Below the pieces are notes generated by a model, which had not been told where the DNA came from, ran no database searches, and saw nothing but the letters and a program-made list of their open reading frames with translations. This document shows, in pieces, positions 1 through 9,593 of a stretch of 64,000 nt of DNA. The translations under genes and the position numbers were made by a program. The stretch is from Valencia hispanica. Lineage: Eukaryota; Chordata; Actinopteri; Cyprinodontiformes; Valenciidae. Each line of letters begins with the position of its first letter. The stretch's first letter is position 1. The stretch covers positions 6,188,501-6,252,500 of the forward strand of contig OY747704.1 of assembly GCA_963556495.2 (NCBI GenBank), in the 5' to 3' direction.

Positions 1-960
1 GTTTTTGACTTATCCCTGTTTCTTCTGAAATCTACAATCATCTCCTTTGTTTTGTTCACATTCAAGGTGAGTCGATTGTTTCCACACCATGTCACAAAGC
101 GATCCACCAGCTCTCTGTATTCAGCTTCTTGTTCATCTCTGATACACCCGACAATTGCAGAGTCATCTGAGTATTTCTGCAGATGACAGGTCTCTGATTT
201 GTACTGGAAGTCTGAGGTGACAGAGTGAAAAGGAATGGTGAGAGTACGGTCCCCTGTGGTGCTCCTGTGCTGCTGACCACCTGGTTTGACACAATTCTTC
301 AGTCTCAAAAATTGTGGTCTGTTGGTCAGGTAGTCATTGATCCAGGCGATTGTTGAGGGCTCCACCTGTGTCTTCAGGAGTTTCTGACAAAGCAAATCAG
401 GCTGAATTGTGTTAAATGCACTGGAGAAATCAAAGAACATGATCCTCACAGTGCTGCCTGCTTTGTCCAGATGACAGTGGGTTGGTTGAAGTAGGTGGAT
501 GATGGCATCTTCAACTCCAACTCCACAGCGATAAGCAAACTGCAGTGGGTCCTGATACGTTCTTGTTTGCTTATTCAGGGGGGCCAACAGGAGTCTCTCC
601 AGGACCTTCATGATGTGGTATGTCAGGGCAACAGGTCTATAGTCATTGATGACTGATGGGTGAGTTCTTTTGTGTACTGGAACAAGGCAGGATGTCTTCC
701 ACAACACTGGAACCTTCTCCTGAGTTAGGCTATGGTTGAAGAGGTGCTGCAGAATCCCACAGAGCTGCTCTGCACAGGCCTTCAGGACTCTGGGGCTGAC
801 ACCATCTGGACCTGCAGCCTTGTTCCGGTTCGGTTTCTCCAGCTGCCTCTTCACCTGACTTTTAGAGACAGACAAATAGGAGGGGGAGGCAAAGGGGGTA
901 GCAGCATTTCCTGACTTGGTTGAAGTCAAGCTTGTGGAATCAGAAGAGTCCATGGCTGAG
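1..960 (-). pseudogene. Rex1-like LINE reverse transcriptase fragment
   Basis: Read on the minus strand, this is the fingers-to-palm part of a non-LTR reverse transcriptase. In order I can read a PDGVSPRVLKAC segment (about 790-820), NDYRPVALT (about 640), FAYRCGVGVEDAI (about 510-540), the motif-A segment FFDFSSAFNTI (about 410-445), a GAPQGTVLSPFLFTL motif B (about 230-275) and YSDDSAIVGC (about 145-175), where the usual YADD is YSDD. The series ends in VNKTKEMIVDFRR at the window edge. The motif wording matches the Rex1/CR1-related LINEs of fish. The pieces lie in different frames, so the copy is dead, and its 3' part lies outside the window. Naming the clade is recognition, not a database match. 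Confidence 0.8.
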
Positions 961-1159
961 GTGAAGGATAAAACATCCGAGGTGTAACAGGAAAGCTGTT
1001 GATCAGAGGAGAGTGGGATGTCTGTTTGGCTGGGAACAGGAGAGGGACCATTTTCTCACAGTTCTCCAAATCTCCAAATATAATGACCTTATCAGTATTT
1101 AATACTAATTCAGATAAAAAAATTTGAGATCTGATCTAAGAATTGAGAGTAAGGGCCTG

Positions 1160-1342
1160 GTGGAAAGTGGTTTCAATGTTTTGCAACGTGGATCAGGAAA
1201 ACTAAGGGTTAGATGTTCAAAGGAACTGTAGCTAAGAATTGGCTTGGGATTAATTAGTAAATCAGAATGAAAAATGGTTGCAACTCATTCTCTTTGCCCA
1301 GTACTTCTAGGGATGTGAAAATGCAAATAATTGTAAGCAAGG
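1160..1342 (-). mobile_element. L2 LINE endonuclease fragment
   Basis: This segment is closely similar to 27160-27340, which lies in the endonuclease part of a longer L2 copy. On the minus strand both give a HIP-STG series followed by an LQPFF/ATIFH-like stretch. The similarity stops abruptly at about 1342, where a hAT-like sequence begins. It is non-functional. Confidence 0.65.
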
Positions 1343-1800
1343 GCGTAGTATTAGCATGGCCGGAAGGGACATGTCCCCACCAATATCCAGCGATTATTGA
1401 ATGTCCCCATCTATAATTTGATCTCCTCGAGAAAAGAAAAACAAACCCGATAGAAAGCAAAAAAGAGAAAGAAACATATCGATCTGTCAACGTCTCATTC
1501 ACCAAGAGGTGCAGAAAGAGTTTAATTACGTTCTCTACTGGAGTCCTACCTCCCGTAACATATATGGCCAATGTCATTGGCTGTGCCTTTCCCTACTGTC
1601 ACGGGAGACTCTGCAGGTATGTTTGGTTGTTGGCAGTGCCAAAACTGCAAGGAGAACTTTCCAGTCCATGAGAGGACTCAGGTGCAACGTGGGTGACACA
1701 TGAGTGTAAAAAGTGAGTAAGGATGGCAGCAAAAAAGAGGAATTTGGACATGGGGAACTATTTTTCAAAGAAACCTGTAAGTCACTTAAAGTCAAGTTTG
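1343..1800 (+). mobile_element. hAT-like DNA transposon fragment with 5' exon remnant
   Basis: It starts with a GGGCGTAG-type end and a GGGACATGTCCCCACC segment. Both are common at the ends of fish hAT elements that encode ZMYM1-like transposases. An ATG at 1723 opens a short reading frame (MAAKKRNLDMGNYFSKKP) that runs into a splice-donor-like GTAAGT at 1777. This is the form of the first coding exon in that transposase family. I see no catalytic region and no clear right terminal repeat. A related ACATGTCCCCACCAC segment begins at about 18195. Confidence 0.5.
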
Positions 1801-2280
1801 CTAATAAAATGTGTCCGTCATAATAACGTTACTGGCAATGCTACGCTTTGGGGCACATCATACAGTCTAAAATTGTATGTAACTACGAATTACATGGTTT
1901 GAAAACTAACTGCACAACAAGCTGCCCACTATTAGTTATGTTACACCATCCATCTAAGGATGGGGCAGCTCTGTGCACGCTTCCCCCAGGGAGCAAGGTG
2001 TGCATGCACTGTGTGATTTCTGTCCTACTTTTAAGCCCATTTCCCGGTCATGCAACAATTTTTGCAATCGGTTCTTCTTCAAAGCTGTATAAAAATCAAT
2101 ATTGTTTTCCCAAGAATTTCTGCTTGCATATCTAATTTCCCTCACATACGTTTTAAATACAAAATAATTGCAGTAAAAGTTGTCACGCTGCACAACCCAC
2201 TCACTCTCCTCATCCCATCTGTGTGGCTAATCATTGTCTGCAGCTGTAACATGTTACTGTTGAGAGGTACAGGAACTCCC
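1801..2280. other. No recognisable feature
   Basis: AT-rich sequence with only short chance reading frames on both strands. It may be further transposon interior from the hAT-like fragment to its left, but I see no motif. Confidence 0.5.
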
Positions 2281-2284
2281 CCCC

Positions 2285-2593
2285 CACCACACACACACCC
2301 ACACACGCACATATACGCAGGTCTTGCTATCCTTGTGTTGACATTGTATTGACTTCCATTGATTTTACTATGCCTAACCCAGACACTTTCCCTAAACCTA
2401 ACCATTAGTGATACATGCCTAACCCTAACCTTAACCTAAACCTAATTCACACCATACCTCTAAACCTAACTAGTAGAGTTTAATAGCTTGTTAAACATTG
2501 TGGGGACCAGGCAAAAATGTCCTCACAACTACAAATGTCCACACAAGGGTGGTGGGCTGTCAAAGGTTGGTCCTCACAAGTATAGCTATACAT

Positions 2594-2632
<39 letters not shown>
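2285..2632 (+). repeat. CA-flanked interspersed repeat with telomere-like CCTAA runs (copy A)
   Basis: The unit runs from a GGTCTTGCTATCCTTGTG start, through runs of CCTAACCC/CCTAAACC-like hexamers, to a GTGGGGACCAGGCAAAA segment and a GGTTGGTCCTCACAAG end. It is flanked on both sides by CA repeats, with (CA)n at 2587-2632. Two further copies of the same unit lie at 29131-29399 and 29419-29700. It has no coding content. The apparent reading frames across it come from the dinucleotide tract. Confidence 0.8.
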
Positions 2633-2639
2633 AGAAAAT

Positions 2640-3760
2640 ATATATATTTTTTTTTAAACTCAAAAAAAGAGCCTTTGGGCCATCATGGAGGACAAGGGCA
2701 GGTTCTCAATCCACCTTCACCCCCCTGCTCTGTACGTGCCTGGAATAATGTCACGTAGGGGGCGTGTGGTTTTTGCTGAAATAAATGTTTTAAAAAACTC
2801 ATATTGCTTCATATTGCACAGCTAAGAGCCGTGTCCCCATGGATGTTTACAGAAAGCAATTTAGAGTTTGCTTAAATCAAAATGAAAACCAAAAGACTGA
2901 TTTAATTTGTTCAAATGATCTGAAAATAATCTAATTTAGGTTTGTAATATGTAAAAATAACTCATCTTTAAATTCCTGTTTGAAAATGGAGTCACACCAG
3001 AGACCCAAATTAAACTAGAAGTTTTATTTTAATATACAAAAAGACTGAAACAGGAATAAGATTGAGAACCAAAGAGGGAACAGCACAGTCGTGCTTTCAA
3101 AAAGCCTAAAATGATATGCATGTGTCCTAAGTGTTTCCTTTTTTATGTATACTTTCAAACTGAACAGAGTGAAAAAGCTTTTTATGAAAGGAAAAAAAAA
3201 ATTTCAGATTTTTCAACACCTCTTAAATAATGTTGAAAATACCTCAATGAAACTCTGGACAGCTTCAGATCCTGCTGTAAAATGTTCCAGGCGGATGGAG
3301 CCGTATATGAAAATGCCTTTTTGCCCAGCTCTGTTTGTACTTACAGTACAGGATGCTGTAGCTGATAAAAGTGTTGGAGTGCAGGTCATGGAAACTAATG
3401 CACTTTAAGTATATCCTCTTTGACTCGGGTGAAGTCTAACAGCAGCAGAATAATGTGACAGCTAACTGTAATGTCTCTGGAAATGTCTTACAAGTGTTGT
3501 GTTATTTGATATTTAGGGCTTCTCCATTACATATTGTCTGGATATGTGATAAGAGTTTAAGACTCAGAACACAAAATCTGTCAAACACATGGTGTTATCA
3601 GAATATGATGGTCATGATGTCCTAGCAAATAATACCCTTGGATTGGCTTCCTATGCATTAAACACTGCAGCATACACACTTTGATCACCAGATGAACCAG
3701 GCTGCTACAGATTTTTTTAACTAGTTGGAACATCCCACCGGATGAGAGCTGCATTAAAAT
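2640..3760. other. No confident gene
   Basis: AT-rich, repeat-like sequence. The 3145-3408 frame (87 codons) has LINE-like flavour but no diagnostic motif, and I do not call it a gene. Confidence 0.5.
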
Positions 3761-3764
3761 GTAC

Positions 3765-3846
3765 ATTGTACAGCACTTTGGTAACCTTGGGTGTGTAAAG
3801 TGCTTTATAAATAAAATTTGATTGATTGATTGATTGATTGATTGAT
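3765..3846 (+). repeat. LINE/SINE 3' tail with (GATT)n
   Basis: A GTGTAAAGTGCTTTATAAATAAA motif is followed by about six GATT units. It has the form of the 3' end of L2-type LINEs or of SINEs that share their tail. Confidence 0.6.
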
Positions 3847-3939
3847 ACAGAATAAACGCAACTGTGAGTCTACAATCATAACAATGAGCTAATAATAATA
3901 TTACTAAATCTCATGGTATACTAGCCAGATATTCTACTC

Positions 3940-4075
3940 ATTTCAGGATGGTAATTTCTGTGGTTAACAGTATGAAAGGCAGTGGTAAGATCTAACAAAA
4001 TTAGGACTGTATTATGTCTGCAGAGATCAAAATGTCACTTGTCCTGGTTTCCCACAGTCTCTGTGCTTTATTACG
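3940..4075 (-). pseudogene. L2/CR1-type reverse transcriptase motif-A fragment
   Basis: On the minus strand the sequence reads VLILLDLTTAFHTVNH. This is the motif-A segment (LLDL-AFDTVDH) of L2/CR1 reverse transcriptases, with the catalytic aspartate of AFD replaced by H. Only this short fragment is recognisable. Confidence 0.6.
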
Positions 4076-4079
4076 GCAA

Positions 4080-5340
4080 ATTTATACATGGGCGGTTTTC
4101 GAATTTTCACCTTTGCACTTACGAACAGGTTCCCGATGCCTTCTCTGGCCTTGAGCATTAGTTTGGAAAAAAAGTTTTAGAGACTCAGCAAATTTAGATA
4201 TATACTGTAAAGTGGTGCATCTTTCTATTTAATTAGTTATATTTATTACTAGTTAATTCCGAACTACTTTGTATTTTAAGGGCCCACTTTTAATGTTGAG
4301 CATAAAAAATGTTGATCATGCTGTTGAATATTTGTATTTATGAAACACCTTACTTTCTTAAGGATTTCATGAAACTGTTGAACTGATTAATGTTCAGAAT
4401 ATTTTATGCTAATGATAATAATAACAATAAATTATTGCATATTTTCTTTTCAACTTGAAACAAGTCCAGGACATCTTCTCATACAGTTGTCTGCCCGTAA
4501 ACACATTTGGGCAGATTATTTTTCTGTTTTATGTAAGACATTTATACCAAACAGCTCTGAGGAACCTCATTTTATGTTAAACTTTTGAATGAATCACTTC
4601 ATGTTTTCATCCTCTCTTCTCAAAGGATCTCATGCTCCTTTTAGCTTTACTATTTAGACTGCTGCAGCCTTTTGCATCTGCTGTCATGATATTTTGTTCC
4701 ATCATTAGAGCAGAAAAGAATTAGCAGAGGCTTGGAGGCCACAGTGCTGACTATAACTGTGACTCACACAGGCGCCAGTGGTAGAGCAAGGGGACCGGGA
4801 AAGAGAAGAGGGAGATAGATGGCCAGAGCCTGACCTCATTTGGAGGAGATATATCTCCAATTTTCAGCTTCAGGATAAAAACTGATTCAAAACGTTTAAT
4901 TTTATACCTTTTTCCATGCAAGAGGTAAGCTAAAACCCAGGTACTAATGAAAGTGAAAACCTAATAAACATTATTCTAAGCTTATAAAAAACTTGTCTTG
5001 TTGATCAGGATCTCAAATTGTATTGAGATTTCAGTCAATCTGTATCCCATGTGGCAGCGCATAAACTTTAAAACCAGCTTCAATTTAGCAGTTCATCTTT
5101 GAATGTAGTTTGCTTTTACTGTTCTTTTTCTATGATTTTAATCCTTATTTTGGCTTCTTTTGTCCTGATTTAAAATCTGGAACAATGCAGCAAGAAACAT
5201 GAAATGTGTTTTACCAACAGGAGGTCATTAAGGTTTTGACATTTATTAGACTTCCTTTGGTATTTACAATCTCATTTCAGCAATCCTCCAAGTGCCTATG
5301 TGCTTTGAGCTAATATATTGATTTTCTAATATCAAACTGA
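4080..5340. other. No recognisable feature
   Basis: AT-rich sequence with short frames only. I see no RNA gene, transposon end or exon-like conservation. Confidence 0.5.
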
Positions 5341-5344
5341 ATAT

Positions 5345-5452
5345 TGGGTTTGCATGTAATCCCCATTAATGCTTGGATTCTCTCCAGGACTTCCTCCCAC
5401 CGTCCAAAAGCATGACTGTTAGGGTTTGTGGTTCCTCTAAATTTCCCTGAGG
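5345..5452 (+). repeat. SINE-like fragment
   Basis: It contains the TTTGCATGTAATCCCC...CTTCCTCCCACC...CCAAAAGCATG...CTAAATTTCCCTGAGGT series. This matches the middle of the abundant fish repeat that has a tRNA-like head and the wording GTGGAGTTTGCATGTTCTCC. Related pieces lie at 5924-6056 (opposite strand), 38670-38814 and 44607-44751. Confidence 0.55.
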
Positions 5453-5620
5453 TACAGTGGGGCAAAAAATTATTTGGCAGCCACCGATTGTGCAAGTTGT
5501 CCCACTTAAAAAGATGAGAGGTCTGTAATTTATATACCATAAGAAGAAAAAAAATCAAAACTGCTTCAAAATAATCTGTAATTTCATACCACACAGAGGA
5601 GCTCAGGTATATGTATGCTA
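5453..5620 (+). mobile_element. Tc1/mariner-type MITE, left end only
   Basis: It starts at a TA with CAGTGGGGCAAAAAATTATT and continues through AGCCACCGATTGTGCAAG and CACTTAAAAAGATGAGAGG. This is a familiar terminal sequence of a non-autonomous Tc1-like family in fish. I cannot find the opposite inverted end, so the copy looks truncated. Confidence 0.6.
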
Positions 5621-5923
5621 TATAGTCTTTGTATTTCATATTATCCGACAGCATGTCTATAACAAAATACATCAGGTTATTATCAAATAGAAAATGCAGG
5701 AAAATCTACTTTTACATGTTAAACAGAAAAATATCACCAGGCCATTCCCTTCATCTTTCACGATGGGTAGAGTAATCTGAAGAAATGATCTGATCTGAGA
5801 GCTAGTAATCCATTTTACAACCCATAGTATCTTTTCCAGTGGTCAGTTGTTGTCCAGGAACAGGAGATATAAGGAGTTTCTGAAGAGACCATGTCTATTT
5901 ATTGTTGTATATTTAATTCCATC

Positions 5924-6056
5924 CATTATCTGTACCCGTCCATCCTATGCAGGGTCGCGGGGGGGGAGGGGGGCTGATGCCTATCTCCAGCAGTCACGGG
6001 GCGAAAGGTGGGGTACACCTTAGACAAGTCGGCACTCCATCGCAGGTCATATAATT
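5924..6056 (-). repeat. 3' part of the fish SINE-like repeat
   Basis: ATCCATCCATTATCTG is followed by CAGGGTCGCGGGG, GGCGAAAGGTGGGGTACACC and CCATCGCAGG. This is the reverse complement of the 3' half of the repeat that also appears at 5345-5452. It is non-coding. Confidence 0.6.
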
Positions 6057-6699
6057 AATTCTAGAATTTGACTTTTGTTTTTATATATATTCGAATTTTA
6101 GTTTATTGTAAACTGGAGTATTTAGATATTTTTTTGGGTCATCTGTAAATATTTATTAGAACTTATATTTTCAGACCAGGGGTCTGCAACCTTTACAATC
6201 CGAAAAGCCATTTTTGCCCTCAGTCTATCTAAAGAAAACTCGTTTAGAACCTTAAATTGTTTTTAAACTATAATTTTTGATAAATATCTTCTATGAGAAA
6301 TGTATTGTGATTTGTAATATACCACCATTGTGTTTTTATCTTTAGGCTTTAAAACAAAGAAAAAAAAATAAAACATTTGGATACATTTTCTGCTATAAGA
6401 TGTTACTTGTGGAAAATTAGGCAAAACAGTGTGTAGTTTCTCACCTAATGGGAAGAGAAATAGATCTAAGAATTAATACTGGTACTTTTAGTGTCATTCT
6501 TTTCTTCTTCTTCTTCTTTAAAAATGTTCCGGCAGACTGCACACCAGATGGCGCATTGCTGCCTTTCTCTGTCGAGGAGAGATTACTGCCCCACTTACTC
6601 ACACTCTTTTACAAAGTCCAGTGAAAAAAATAAAATCCATAAGAGCCTTTTAGATTTCCAGCTGGTGCACACTAGGACCAAGCAAAGATAGAGACGGCA

Positions 6700-7640
6700 T
6701 CAAATCCCAGATCAAACAGTTCAGAAAGAGAGCTCTTCTCTGAACATCAAATCCACAGCACTCCATTAAACTTGTAACACAGTCTCTTCTTTCCTACAAC
6801 TCTCACAAAGACTGTTACCATGTTTGCCGATCCTATAAAGTCCAGATGCTAGTCCACAGTCACCAAGGGGCAGTCTTGTTATCAGGACCAGGTCCATTCT
6901 AGGTTTCCCCAGGTTGCAGTGTTACCAACAAGCTTCTGAATACTATAAAAAATGTATACCCTTCCTTTCTAAGTCCCACTCATGCTGCCACTGGGAAATA
7001 ATGTTCTGTACAATGTTCTGACCGGCCAAAAGCAACATCTACATCTACTCAATTATTCTTTAATGCTCCCTTTACAATCTGATCTGCAACTTCATTCCTT
7101 ACAATCCCCACATGAGTTGGAACCCACAAAAAACCTACTTATATCCCATCCCTTTCTCCTTTGTATAAAGCAAGCAAAGCATTAGATACTAAATAAGGCC
7201 TAGTCTGGGATATTCCTGATTCCAGTGATGATACAACAGCTGCTGAGTCAGAACAGATCACAACTCTTTCAGGCCTCATTTCTCACACCCTTTTCAGAGT
7301 ATATATTATAGCCATTAATTCAACTGTAAAGACGGCTATTCCATCAGGGAGGCATCTACCCCAACTCAGGGACATAGAAGGAACATGTACTCAAATGCCC
7401 CTGTTTGACACTAGGGATCCACAGATCCATCAGTAAGAATTTGATGAGATGGAGCCCATTTAGCTAGCACAGTCTCCCCAAACATCAATACAGAATCCCC
7501 TCTACGCTTCTTTTACAGACCAGTCTGCTTCTACTTGTGGGAGCAACGAAGTTGGAACTGGAGGCCAGTCAACCACAGGCGCTGTACTCCCTCTGTCTGA
7601 GCTCTTGGAGTTCATCTCTTGCCATTAAGTTAAATGTTGC
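6700..7640 (-). pseudogene. I/Nimb LINE RNase H domain and 3' end
   Basis: On the minus strand I read ILTDGS (first catalytic D, about 7430), VFTVELMAIIYTLKRV (catalytic E, about 7310-7340) and CSDSAAVVSSLESG (second D, about 7230-7265). These are the core motifs of the C-terminal RNase H found in I-group LINEs. Several stops and frameshifts interrupt it. Coding text runs through the L1 insertion site: the codons for ATFN at 7632-7642 continue those at 11318. Confidence 0.7.
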
Positions 7641-7642
7641 TC
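7632..7642 (+). repeat. L1 target-site duplication, left copy
   Basis: AAATGTTGCTC here is identical to 11308-11318. The cut site (TT/AAAT) fits the L1 endonuclease preference. Confidence 0.8.
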
Positions 7643-7846
7643 TCGCGAGAGCTGTGCGTAAGTAATATGGCGGTAAACTGGTAAAATAAACAAACTCGGG
7701 TAAAAACAAACCATAACATTTGAGCCAAATATAGCAAACGTTTAATAATAATAACCATTATTTTGTATTTTTCCATAAACAAACTGGACGAGGAAACCTT
7801 GCACAGCCTGGAAAGCTACTTGGACGAGTGCTTTGACAACATTGTT

Positions 7847-8632
7847 ATGGGCAAGCCACAGAAATCCACCTCTGCTGTGCCGACAAGCACACCATCACAA
7901 AAACGTACCCGTTCTGAGGCCAGCACCTCCACAATCTCTCCAGAGAAAAGCTACAGCGATGTCCTGGACTCAATAGATAAGAAGCTAACCAGCCTCGACG
8001 CCCGTCTGGGCCTGGTTGAGGTTCTACACAAAGAATTTCAAGCTCTAAGGGAATCTCTAGAGTTCAGCCAACAACAGGTAGCATCGCTCGCTGCAGAAAA
8101 CCAAACGCTTAGGGAGAGTGTAAAGAAACTTACCGAGGGGATGACGCAGCTGTCCGGAGAAAGGAAGAGGATGAAAGAAACTATCTTGGATATACCGGCC
8201 AGGGGAATGCGGGACAATCTTGTTTTTTCCGGTATCCCAGAACAAGCTGAGGACAACGCTGAATCCACCGTCCGAGATTTTCTCCAACATCAGTTAAAGC
8301 TCCCAAGTGACACGGTTAAAAACATCACTTTTCACCGCGTCCACCGGCTCGGAGGTAAGAAGCCCAACAACAGCCGGCCGCGACCTATTGTTGCTAAATT
8401 TGAGCATTACAAGCAAAAAGAGCAGGTCAGAGGCCAGGGCAGAGAGCTGCGGGGAGCGAATTATAGCGTTAACGATCAATATCCGAAGGAAATCCTGGAT
8501 AGAAGGCGCGTTTTGTTCCCAATCAGGAAGAAATATATCAGTGAAGGCACCAGAGCTACAGTAGCGGTAGATAAACTGTATGTTAATGGGCAGCTGTTCA
8601 GGGACCCCCAGCTTACTCCTTGGCTTTATTAG
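7847..8632 (+). CDS. L1 ORF1p-like RNA-binding protein
   Basis: This is an intact frame of 261 codons from the ATG at 7847. The open frame reaches back to 7763, but only with a TTG, so I prefer the ATG. In residues of the ATG version: a low-complexity Ser/Thr-rich N-terminus (1-40), a heptad-rich coiled coil (about 40-115; KLTSLDARLGLVEVLHKEF and AAENQTLRESVKKLTEGM), an RRM-like segment (about 118-165; MRDNLVFSGIPEQ and FHRVHRLGG) and a C-terminal domain with RPIVAKF and RRVLFPIRKKY. This is the Transposase_22 layout of L1 ORF1 proteins, which trimerise and coat their own RNA. It is transposon-encoded, not a host gene. No stop or frameshift is visible, so this is one of the best-preserved frames in the window. 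Confidence 0.85.
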   Translation: MGKPQKSTSAVPTSTPSQKRTRSEASTSTISPEKSYSDVLDSIDKKLTSLDARLGLVEVLHKEFQALRESLEFSQQQVASLAAENQTLRESVKKLTEGMTQLSGERKRMKETILDIPARGMRDNLVFSGIPEQAEDNAESTVRDFLQHQLKLPSDTVKNITFHRVHRLGGKKPNNSRPRPIVAKFEHYKQKEQVRGQGRELRGANYSVNDQYPKEILDRRRVLFPIRKKYISEGTRATVAVDKLYVNGQLFRDPQLTPWLY

Positions 8633-9035
8633 TCATGTAACACTGGTCAGATAAGAGTTGTTTTATCAGTCAACTATAATCTAATGTTAGCACAGCTCTG
8701 TAAAGTTGTTTACATTACTCAATGTGGGCGGGGCCAGGGCTAAGCACTGGGATGCTGGCTTTTTTTTCTTTTCTCATCTTCACATGTCTATCACCAAATG
8801 TCTTTGTCACTCCTTTATCCTTCTTTTATCACTCACACACACACATAGAATTTTTTCATAACATAAGTATTTCTTTCTCTCTCTCTCTCACCCTCACAAC
8901 TTTCTTCTATTTTTCTCTTTCTTATATCTTGGCTTTTGGATTTTCAATCAGGCAACCCCAGGCACAAACTAATAATACACCTGTGTTTATCAGTTTCTAT
9001 GGTGATATGGACTTTACAACTTTTATCTCAAAACT

Positions 9036-9593
9036 ATGACTACTCTAAGGTTTGTCACGTGGAACATTCATGGAGCTGGCACCAGAGAGAAAAGAGTTAA
9101 GATTTTTAACCAGCTTAAAAGATTGAAGGCAGATGTCGTCTTATTACAAGAAACCCATAAATCTACCTCAGCTGCAGATGATCTCAAATCCCCTGAGTTT
9201 CCTAATGTGTTTTCTGCATGCTATAACTCCAGACAAAGGGGAGTAGCAATATTAATAAATAAAAATGTAAATTTTACAGTAATAGACACAGTTACAGATC
9301 CAGAGGGTAGATTTATTATAGTAAAACTATCTATACATAACCAAAAGTTATGTATTGTCAGTATATATGGTCCAAATGTTGATGACCCCTCATTCTTTCA
9401 TTCCTTCTTCTCTGTGCTCCTTGAACACATGGATTGCTCACTTCTTCTTGGGGGCGACCTCAACTTTGGTTTAAATGAAGAAATAGACAGGCTCAGCACA
9501 GCAGGGACTGGTCTGGTCGGGGTCCTGGGCTGTCGGGCTGCTTTGCCACTGTGGGGCCCTTGGCGGTCTGCTTGTCTCCATCCTAGAAGGTAA
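9036..9593 (+). pseudogene. L1 ORF2 endonuclease N-terminal part, fused to 3' module
   Basis: From the ATG the frame reads FVTWNIHGAG (metal-binding N), VVLLQETH (catalytic E), VSIYGPN and LLLGGDLNFGLNEEIDRL (D and N). These are the first two thirds of the L1 EEP endonuclease. After STAGT at about 9509 the frame enters the G-rich module and stops at 9593 after 27 unrelated codons. The S-D-H end of the endonuclease and the reverse transcriptase are missing, so the product cannot cut or copy. It starts about 0.4 kb after ORF1. Confidence 0.85.

Noticed and set aside
5310..5672. 120-codon minus-strand frame
   Set aside because: It crosses a SINE fragment and a Tc1-like MITE end and has no domain.
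7763..7846. Upstream extension of L1 ORF1
   Set aside because: The extension starts with TTG, not a normal eukaryotic start. The first ATG in frame is at 7847.
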